NCBI GenBank assembly: GCA_934793215.1
Contig: CAKVOP010000003.1
Coordinates: forward strand, 1-64,000
Direction: 5' to 3'
Source of the DNA: an uncultured Clostridia bacterium
Lineage (GTDB): Bacteria > Bacillota > Clostridia > Christensenellales > UBA1242
Length of the DNA stretch: 64,000 nt
Numbering within the stretch: the first letter of the stretch is position 1; each line of letters starts with the position of its first letter. Below, in pieces: positions 51,557 through 58,961 of the stretch. The notes under the pieces are model-generated. The model searched no databases, had not been told where the DNA came from, and saw only the letters and a list, made by a program, of their open reading frames with translations. The translations under genes and the position numbers were made by a program.

Positions 51557-52300
51557 ATGAAAGGTATTTGGAAAGATAGCGAGGTAAAGGCCTTATTTGG
51601 TGAGGTTGAAGAAAGCGTAACAAGAGGGAAAAGTTTAAAAAATGCTTTTGATGCCCACGCAAAGAGATACAAGCGTGCAAGCGGAAGCGTGCGAAATTAT
51701 TACTATGGAGAGATAGAAAGGCTGAAAAACGACAGCGAGCGTCTTGAAAGACTAAATATAGATTTGTTGAGGCACGCGAAAACAAGCAGAGAGTATTTTT
51801 CAAAAGAAGAGGAAAATACATTTTATCAAAAGGTAAAATGTATGGTTTCGTCTGGCATGAGCGTAAGAAAGGCTTGCCTTACACTTGCGAACAATGATGG
51901 TGCGAAAATGCTACGATATCAAAACAAGTTTAGAGCCCTTTCTAGAAAGAAAGTTGAAACCAAACCTGATAATATTATCCGCTTTACAAAAAGGCAGACA
52001 TCTATTACTGATGCTGAAATTCAAGCACTCTTCGCTGGACTTGTAAGGCTTGTAAAACGCTCCGCACAAGAAGAAGCGGACGCCAGAGCGAAAGAAAGGG
52101 AAGAGAGGGCCAACGGAGAACTACGCAAAATGATAGTACTTCTTGGAGAAAGAGAACGTGAAATAGAAAGGGTAAAAGAAGACTTTGCCTCAATAAAAAA
52201 AGAAAACGAAAAATTATTGCAAGGGGCGAGACGCCAAAGTTGTTTGAAAGCAAGAGTTTTAAACGAAAAATACAAATTAAGTAAAAAAGATAACGCCTAG
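51557..52300 (+). CDS. Putative DNA-binding protein with two Myb/RsfA-like repeats and a coiled coil
   Basis: 247 aa, AGGTGA ribosome-binding site. Residues about 4-50 (IWKDSEVKALFGEVEESVTR...AFDAHAKRYKRASGSVRNYY) resemble the Myb-like helix-turn-helix of RsfA-type regulators. A second, weaker copy at about 81-127 (FSKEEENTFYQKVKCMVSSG...) has the same layout. The C-terminal region (about 150-235) is a Glu/Arg-rich coiled coil. It is likely a transcription regulator or DNA-organising protein. addBA follows on the same strand 68 bp downstream. Target unknown. Confidence 0.7.
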   Translation: MKGIWKDSEVKALFGEVEESVTRGKSLKNAFDAHAKRYKRASGSVRNYYYGEIERLKNDSERLERLNIDLLRHAKTSREYFSKEEENTFYQKVKCMVSSGMSVRKACLTLANNDGAKMLRYQNKFRALSRKKVETKPDNIIRFTKRQTSITDAEIQALFAGLVRLVKRSAQEEADARAKEREERANGELRKMIVLLGEREREIERVKEDFASIKKENEKLLQGARRQSCLKARVLNEKYKLSKKDNA

Positions 52301-52356
52301 ACAAGAAGAGTTTGCAAATTAAAGCAAACTTTCTTTTATTTTTTGTTGATTTATGA

Positions 52357-52368
52357 TAAAATGTTTTT
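52357..52368 (+). promoter_or_regulatory. Extended -10 promoter of addB, probably leaderless
   Basis: TGATAAAAT (TGn plus TAAAAT 52357-52362), then 6 nt (GTTTTT) before ATG 52369. The -35 is weak and there is no Shine-Dalgarno. Confidence 0.6.
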
Positions 52369-55300
52369 ATGAAAATGTCTTTATTTACAAATGCAACCAT
52401 TTTGGACGCCACAAAAGATATGCTCCGCTCGATTGACAAGAGCGATTTTTCACAAGAGCATATTGTTGTAGTGCCAGACAAATATTCTCTTCAAGCAGAG
52501 AAAGCCATTCTCGACCTTTTAGGGGATAGCCTTTTTAATGTTCGCGTTCTAGGTCTTACAAAACTTGCACATGAGATATTGACTGAAATGGGGGTTAAGT
52601 GCGAAGTTGTAAGCGAAGGAGAGAGCCTTTTACTTACTCAAAAGGCAATAGATGAAGTTGCTGAAGACTTTAAAGTTTTTAAAAGAGGGGATTTTGGGTT
52701 TTGTCAAGAAATGAGCAAACTCATAAGCCAACTTAAAAGCTCATGCGTGGAAAGTGGAGAACTAGCAATCGATGCACAAGGGCTTTCTGGAGGTAAATAT
52801 CACGATATTAAGCTTGTTTATGACAAGTATAACGAATTTTTGGGGGGCAGATTGGACGCCAATGGCAAACTTTTGCTTGCCAGCCGTTTTGCCAGTGACA
52901 AATCCTTAAAAGACAAGCATTATTACTTTGGATTTTTTGAGGCGTTTACAGCAGAGGGATATAAATTGCTTGACAGACTTGTAAAATTTTCACAGAGCGT
53001 ATCTTTTGCGTGTGCAAGCCCTCTATCTATTGGAAATGATTACCTTTATGAAAAAGATATTAAAGAAAAACTGATAAGGCTCGCAAGTGCAAATGGTGTG
53101 ACTGTAAGCGTGAAGCAGAAAGTCGAGAGTTTTTCGTCAGTTAAAAATTCTTTGCTTCGCGGAGTAATGAGTTATGAAAAAGTCAAAATGGAGAATAACG
53201 GCTTTTATACACTGTTAGGGGCGGGCGGAATCGAAGAAGAAGTTGATTTTGTTGCAAAGACAGTCTTTTATCTTTTAAATAAAGGCTATAAGTATAGCGA
53301 CATTGCAATTTTTGTAAGCGACTTAAATAAATATCAAACTGCAATAAATCGTGAGTTTGATTTATTTAAATTTGTTTACTTCGTCGACAGCCCAATGTCT
53401 GCTGATAAAACACTTGTTGCACGTGCACTTGAATCGCTTTTTGCGGTGGCGGGGCAGGGCTATCAAAAAGAGCACCTTGTTTCACTTTTTACTAATCCTA
53501 TATTAAAAAGTGAAATTCTTGTGCAAAAAGTGCTTGTAAAAGAGGTCTCTGGAAAGCGTGCGTACAAGGTCTATTTAAGTAAAGATTTTAAATACAACTG
53601 GTTTTTTGAAAATTTTGACGCTTGCGAATCTGTTAAAGACTACTCATCTCTTGTCAAAAAGTTTCTTTCCTCTGTTAAAGACGACTTTGATAATTTTTGG
53701 AATGAAAAGGAAGACGAGTATCTTAAAGAAGAAAGCATAAATGTTCAAGCCTTTGACCTAATAGAAGAATGTCTTGACCTATTAGAAAAATATGACTCTT
53801 TGATAAGTGCGGACGAATTTGTGTTAAGACTTTTGAGTCTTTTAAAGATGACGGACCTTTCGTCGGCCCCTACATACATTGATGGGCTTTCTGTGGGTGA
53901 TGCGACTAGTTCTAGCATGGACGAAAAGAAGATTGTGTTTATTTTAGGTGGACAAGATTTGCCATGCCAAGTAAGTGAAAGCGGACTTTTGAGTGATGAC
54001 GAATTAAAAGAAAATGTTAAAAAAGAGATATCCCCAAGCTTGCGCATGATAAACAGAAGAAACCGCTTCAAACTCTTTTCGCTGTTATCGACCGCAAAAG
54101 AAAAACTGATTGTGACATATCAAACGCTTAATGAGGAGGGAAAGAAAAACGAACTGCCTTCATATCTAACAAGTTTAAATGAGATTTTTTCACAGCGAGC
54201 AGAAAAACTTTCTTCTTTTTTGGAAGCAGGCAGTCTATCCCTTTCGGGAAGAAAACTGCAAGCGGGCAACAAAGCCAAGTTTATTCAAGAAAATTATGCC
54301 TTGCTTTCGGCAGAAGATAAAGAGAAACTCTCAATTAGTATTGAACTTCCTTTTGACGGGAAATTAAACCGCGTATCTTTAAATGTTGACAAAGAAAGGT
54401 TGTTTTTCCCAGATAACCGATTCTCTGCCAGTCAACTTGAAACATATTTCAGTTGCCCTTTCAAGCATTATGTAAGATATGGACTCAACATAAAGGATAA
54501 AAAGCAAAAAGATTTTTCACCAGCAGAGATTGGGAATATTTGTCATAAAATGGCTGAAATTTTTGTGGAGAAATACGCAAACCTTTTGTCGGCGAGGGCG
54601 ACGGACGCATTAAAATGCGAAGAAGAAATTAAAGAATTTGTGAGTGAACATTTTGATATCGTTTTATCTTCTCTTGAATTACAAGAAAAACTTGATGAGT
54701 GTGAAGACAAAAAGCAAATTAAAAAGTATTTGAAGTCTTATCTTGTTTCATTTTTAAAAGATGTCGCAAGGGAGTTAAGCCATAGTTTTCTTACCCCACT
54801 AGCACCAGAAAAAGCTGTTTCCCAAATCAATCTTTCTTCGCTTTCTTTAAAAGGCCGTGCGGACAGAGTTGATGCAGGCAAAGGCTATTTCAAGATTGTG
54901 GACTACAAAACAGGCAAAACAAAAGATATTCTTAAAGAACTTTATTATGGAAATAAACTTCAGCTGTTTTTGTACGCTGACGCAATAGAAAAAGAAACCG
55001 GCTTAACTGCTGGGGGTGTTTTCTATTTTAATGCCAAGTTTGATTATGGATCGAGCGAGGAAGATAGAAAACTTTTAAAGGGGCTTGCTCGAAATGACGA
55101 AACTTTTATTCCGCTTTTAGACTACGACATTGACGCGGAAGGTAAAAGTACAATCGTATCCATAGAAAAATCCACGAACCCTAAAAAGGGAGCTTATAAA
55201 GGAAGAGCAGTTGCAAGCGAAGACTTTTCTCTTTATCAAAGTTATGCGTTAAATGTAGCTTCTCGTGGACTAGAAGAAATTAAAGAGGGATATATTGAGC

Positions 55301-55416
55301 CAAAACCAAGTTTGGGTGCGTGCGAAAGGTGCTCCTATCGCGGATTGTGTCTGTATAACAGTGAAAATGGCGAGCGCTTAACAAACGGGAAAGTAAGTTT
55401 TAGTGAGGAGAAATAA
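52369..55416 (+). CDS. addB: ATP-dependent helicase/nuclease subunit B (AddB)
   Basis: 1015 aa, partner of AddA in double-strand break processing ahead of RecA. The N-terminal helicase-like part starts MSLFTNATILDATKDML and has IVVVPDKYSLQAEKAILDLL, but no GxGKT Walker A loop, which other AddB proteins have. The C-terminal PD-(D/E)XK nuclease shows FSASQLETYFSCPFKHYVRY, a DYKTGKTKD core, and Fe-S cysteines (SCPF and CERCSYRGLCLY). It overlaps nothing and is followed 1 bp later by the addA start. Confidence 0.92.
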   Translation: MKMSLFTNATILDATKDMLRSIDKSDFSQEHIVVVPDKYSLQAEKAILDLLGDSLFNVRVLGLTKLAHEILTEMGVKCEVVSEGESLLLTQKAIDEVAEDFKVFKRGDFGFCQEMSKLISQLKSSCVESGELAIDAQGLSGGKYHDIKLVYDKYNEFLGGRLDANGKLLLASRFASDKSLKDKHYYFGFFEAFTAEGYKLLDRLVKFSQSVSFACASPLSIGNDYLYEKDIKEKLIRLASANGVTVSVKQKVESFSSVKNSLLRGVMSYEKVKMENNGFYTLLGAGGIEEEVDFVAKTVFYLLNKGYKYSDIAIFVSDLNKYQTAINREFDLFKFVYFVDSPMSADKTLVARALESLFAVAGQGYQKEHLVSLFTNPILKSEILVQKVLVKEVSGKRAYKVYLSKDFKYNWFFENFDACESVKDYSSLVKKFLSSVKDDFDNFWNEKEDEYLKEESINVQAFDLIEECLDLLEKYDSLISADEFVLRLLSLLKMTDLSSAPTYIDGLSVGDATSSSMDEKKIVFILGGQDLPCQVSESGLLSDDELKENVKKEISPSLRMINRRNRFKLFSLLSTAKEKLIVTYQTLNEEGKKNELPSYLTSLNEIFSQRAEKLSSFLEAGSLSLSGRKLQAGNKAKFIQENYALLSAEDKEKLSISIELPFDGKLNRVSLNVDKERLFFPDNRFSASQLETYFSCPFKHYVRYGLNIKDKKQKDFSPAEIGNICHKMAEIFVEKYANLLSARATDALKCEEEIKEFVSEHFDIVLSSLELQEKLDECEDKKQIKKYLKSYLVSFLKDVARELSHSFLTPLAPEKAVSQINLSSLSLKGRADRVDAGKGYFKIVDYKTGKTKDILKELYYGNKLQLFLYADAIEKETGLTAGGVFYFNAKFDYGSSEEDRKLLKGLARNDETFIPLLDYDIDAEGKSTIVSIEKSTNPKKGAYKGRAVASEDFSLYQSYALNVASRGLEEIKEGYIEPKPSLGACERCSYRGLCLYNSENGERLTNGKVSFSEEK

Positions 55417-55417
55417 A

Positions 55418-58400
55418 TTGATTAATGAAAGTAAAAAGCCGAATTTGACAGAAGAGCAAAAGGCTATACTTGAATCTAACAAGAAAAATTTAATAGTTTC
55501 GGCTTCTGCGGGAAGTGGAAAGACTTTTGTTGTGATTGAATATCTAAAACAACTATTGCGAGAAAACCATATACCACTTTCAAAAATGCTTGTTCTTACT
55601 TTTACCAAGGCGGCAGCGGGAGAAATGAAGTCGAGGCTTGCAAACGCAATTTTGGAGTGTGACAGAAGCGACTTTTTAACAGAACAACTTGACGAAATCT
55701 CACTTGCTGATATTTCCACAATACATGCTTTTTGTGAAAGACTTTTAAAAAGATACACGGGGGTAGTGCCTGTGGCACAAAATTTTATTGTGCTTGACGA
55801 AAAAGAATCATGGGCACTTAAAAATCGAGCATTCAAAGATGCGTTTGAAATGCTGTCACAAAGCAATGATGCCGACTTTGATGCATTTTATAATGCTTTT
55901 AAGAAAAATAAAGACCTTATGCTTCAATGTGTTGAGGCGTTGGCAGGGTACCTTGAAAGTCAAAAAGAAGGGGACGCACTAGCTGATGCGTTTATAAATA
56001 ATTACGCAAGTTTTTTGGGGCGTGCGGAAAAGTTTTTAAATGATTACCTCGAAAATGAATTGCAAGAATGTCTACGTCTGTTGTCAAGATCAAACTATCA
56101 TGAAATGGAAGAGAATTACTGCTTATATGGTGACAATCTTTTTGGTGCTTTGAAGACTGATTTGGGTGAAAATTTTGAATCAAACTGCAAAGTCTTATCT
56201 CAAATAGACATTGGAAGAATGCCCACAAAAAAAACAGCATTTGAATACGAAAAAGAAATGCTTTGGCGTGCAAAGGAGCGTTTCGCTAGTCTTCAAAAAC
56301 TTGTGTCGACCTATGATATTTTTAATGATACTTTTGCCGAACAAGAAAGAAATAATTTTACAGCCAAAACTCTTGTAAAACTGTTTAATCAGTACAAAAA
56401 GAATCACATTCTTTTAAAAACACAAAGAAGAGCACTTGACTTTTCGGACCTTGAAAGAAATGCACAGCTGCTTTTGCAAAATGAAGACATATTAAAAGAC
56501 TTGCAAGATAGATATGCTTACATTTTTATTGATGAATATCAGGACACCAATCCTTTACAAGAAAGTTTTGTTAAACAAGTTGCGGGGAAAGGGCGTTTCA
56601 TCGCGGTCGGCGACCCAAAGCAGGGGATATATGGTTTTAGAAATGCAAGCATGGAAATCATGAAAAACGACATTGAAACATTTTCTGCTAGCGAGGACGC
56701 TGATGCACTCTTCTTAAATGGAAATTTCCGCTCTAATGACCATATTTTGCAATTTGTTAACACAATATTCGAACATTTCATGACAGAAGAAAGTGTGGGA
56801 ATAAACTATACCAAAACAAGCAAACTTAAAGGACTTACAGAGTTTAAAGATGATGGTTTTAAACCTGTCGAAGTCAGCATTATAACGCCTGATAAAGAAG
56901 AAACAGAGGTGGCACAAGGGATTTACAGCGTTAAAAATGACACGTTAAAATATGACGAGAAAAACTTGCTTGAAATTATGACTATTGCATCTCATATAGA
57001 AAAATATTTATCTGGAAGAATCTATGACGCGAAGAAAAAAGAATTTAGAAATGTAAGTGAAAGTGACATTGTGGTATTGTTTAGAAAGAGAGGCCCTCTT
57101 ATGGAGCGTCTTGCTTCTTATCTTGAAAATATGGGATATGAGGTGGTGGCGGATTATTCTAAACCACTTTTAGAGAATGGAGAAATTGCGTCCATTATAA
57201 GTTTTGTGCGTATCGCACTTGCGCTTGATGATGAAGTTTCTCTTGCCTCGGCAATGGCAAGTGCGGCGGGGGGATTTTCAGCTGACGAACTTACCTTATT
57301 TAAAGCAACGAAAGAAAAGTCATTCATGGCAAATGTTCTTTCGTCGCAAAGTGAAAAAGTTGTTTCATTTTTTAACAAACTCAAAAAGTTTAAAAATGAT
57401 ATGGATATAGTTGGACTTGGTGAGGCTCTGAAAAAACTTTTAGATGAAAATTATTATTCGGTGTACCTTAACTCTCTCGCTAGTGGTGCGGAAACGAAAA
57501 GTGCATTATTAAATCTTTTCAAAATTATTAAGAGTGGTGACTACGACTTTAACCCTCAAAAACTTCTTGATGTTCTTGATGAGAAAAAGCCTATGGGAGG
57601 TGGCACTGGTAGTTCGAAGGCTATCACATTGACCACAATCCATGCTACAAAGGGACTAGAATTTCCCATTGTCATTTTGGCTGGTTGTGGTGAGAATATG
57701 GGTAAGGCCGATATTTCGCCAATTAATTTTTCGCAAGAATTTGGGATTGGGACAAATCTTTATGATTTTGACAATAATTTAAAATTATCGTCTCTCGCAA
57801 AGATTGCAAACAAACTGTCTAAACAGAAAAAAGAATATATAGACGAACTTATGATTTTGTATGTTGCTTTGACAAGGGCTCAAAACCACTTGGTCTTGAC
57901 TGGAACGCTTGCTGGGGATAATTTGAAGAAATTATACTTAAATAAATCTTATTTATCTCTAGCCCTTAATGCCTTTGGTGAAAATTTTGCAAGTCAAGTT
58001 TTTGAGGAAGGGAAAGTAGAAAAAGAAAATGTAACTTTTTCGCTTATTGACAGCGTGGAGGAAAAGCCAATTATAGTGCGTAATGAACAAAGCAGGAACG
58101 AGGTCGCGAGCATTGATGAAATTAACGAATATATCAACTTTGTCTATCCTGACTCAAATGCTAATAAAAGATATAAGAATTCTGCAACTTCACTTATGGA
58201 AGAAATGACAGTGAAGAAACAACCATCAACGGAGTTCTTGGGTGATTCGCAAAGTCGTGATGATGCAATAGAAAGTGGAAATGCTTATCACGAGGCACTA
58301 AAAATTCTTCCGGTTGAAGAAATAGAAAGTATTGAAGATGTTGACAGGCTTCTCACAAAAGATGATCTTGCTGACGGACGCTACGAAAAGATTAATAAAA

Positions 58401-58747
58401 ATTTGTTGTTTGAAGACATCTTGGTGATAAAGAAAATTGTTGGCAACCAAAAACCAATCAAAGAACGGGAGTTTATTATGTTCTGTTCGTTAAACGAACT
58501 TGGTCTGGGGGAAAGTGAAGACAAGGTTATTGTGCAGGGGATTGTCGACCTATTTAGTATGGGTGAGAAAAACATATTAATTGACTATAAATACACTTCA
58601 CAAAAAAATAGCGAAAAAATAATTCAAAAATATTTTTGTCAAATAAAATTGTATGAAAAAGCTCTTGAAAAAGCTTTTGGCAAGAAAATAGATGAAAAAT
58701 ATATTCTGTCCTTAAAAGATGCAAAACTTATAAAAATAGAGGGATAA
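55418..58747 (+). CDS. addA: ATP-dependent helicase/nuclease subunit A (AddA)
   Basis: 1109 aa from TTG 55418, which has an AGGAG ribosome-binding site at 8-nt spacing; a GTG at 55403 is the alternative. UvrD-type helicase motifs: Walker A SASAGSGKTFVVIEY, YIFIDEYQDTNPLQ, GDPKQGIYGFRNAS, LTTIHATKGLEFPIVILAG and LMILYVALTRAQNHL. A C-terminal RecB-like nuclease domain has VQGIVDLF and LIDYKYTSQ. It forms a two-gene operon with addB; a terminator overlaps its end. Confidence 0.95.
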   Translation: MINESKKPNLTEEQKAILESNKKNLIVSASAGSGKTFVVIEYLKQLLRENHIPLSKMLVLTFTKAAAGEMKSRLANAILECDRSDFLTEQLDEISLADISTIHAFCERLLKRYTGVVPVAQNFIVLDEKESWALKNRAFKDAFEMLSQSNDADFDAFYNAFKKNKDLMLQCVEALAGYLESQKEGDALADAFINNYASFLGRAEKFLNDYLENELQECLRLLSRSNYHEMEENYCLYGDNLFGALKTDLGENFESNCKVLSQIDIGRMPTKKTAFEYEKEMLWRAKERFASLQKLVSTYDIFNDTFAEQERNNFTAKTLVKLFNQYKKNHILLKTQRRALDFSDLERNAQLLLQNEDILKDLQDRYAYIFIDEYQDTNPLQESFVKQVAGKGRFIAVGDPKQGIYGFRNASMEIMKNDIETFSASEDADALFLNGNFRSNDHILQFVNTIFEHFMTEESVGINYTKTSKLKGLTEFKDDGFKPVEVSIITPDKEETEVAQGIYSVKNDTLKYDEKNLLEIMTIASHIEKYLSGRIYDAKKKEFRNVSESDIVVLFRKRGPLMERLASYLENMGYEVVADYSKPLLENGEIASIISFVRIALALDDEVSLASAMASAAGGFSADELTLFKATKEKSFMANVLSSQSEKVVSFFNKLKKFKNDMDIVGLGEALKKLLDENYYSVYLNSLASGAETKSALLNLFKIIKSGDYDFNPQKLLDVLDEKKPMGGGTGSSKAITLTTIHATKGLEFPIVILAGCGENMGKADISPINFSQEFGIGTNLYDFDNNLKLSSLAKIANKLSKQKKEYIDELMILYVALTRAQNHLVLTGTLAGDNLKKLYLNKSYLSLALNAFGENFASQVFEEGKVEKENVTFSLIDSVEEKPIIVRNEQSRNEVASIDEINEYINFVYPDSNANKRYKNSATSLMEEMTVKKQPSTEFLGDSQSRDDAIESGNAYHEALKILPVEEIESIEDVDRLLTKDDLADGRYEKINKNLLFEDILVIKKIVGNQKPIKEREFIMFCSLNELGLGESEDKVIVQGIVDLFSMGEKNILIDYKYTSQKNSEKIIQKYFCQIKLYEKALEKAFGKKIDEKYILSLKDAKLIKIEG

Positions 58748-58761
58748 TCCCTCTTTTTTTG
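58738..58761 (+). terminator. addBA terminator overlapping the stop codon
   Basis: AGAGGGA (58738-58744) pairs with TCCCTCT (58748-58754), loop TAA (the addA stop), followed by seven T. Confidence 0.85.
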
Positions 58762-58906
58762 TTCGATTAACTTATAATTTAGTAAAAACACATTAAAAAT
58801 GTCAAAAAAATAATTAAAAGGAATAAAGTAATAAATTTATTAAAAATAAATTTTAAATTAATTAGAAAAAAATAATAAAAAATATTGCGAAAAATCACTA
58901 TTTTTG

Positions 58907-58936
58907 TTGGTAAAAAAATGTTTTCTGTGTTATACT
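58907..58936 (+). promoter_or_regulatory. Promoter of the AT-hook membrane protein
   Basis: TTGGTA (58907-58912), an 18-nt spacer and TATACT (58931-58936), followed by AAAGGAG and ATG 58962. Confidence 0.6.
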
Positions 58937-58961
58937 AAAATCGAAAATAAAGGAGAAAGAA

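Noticed and set aside
51454..51672. N-terminal extension of the 50614 gene
   Set aside because: It lies antisense to the start of the Myb-like gene, has odd composition (Phe, Pro, Ser, His) and no ribosome-binding site.
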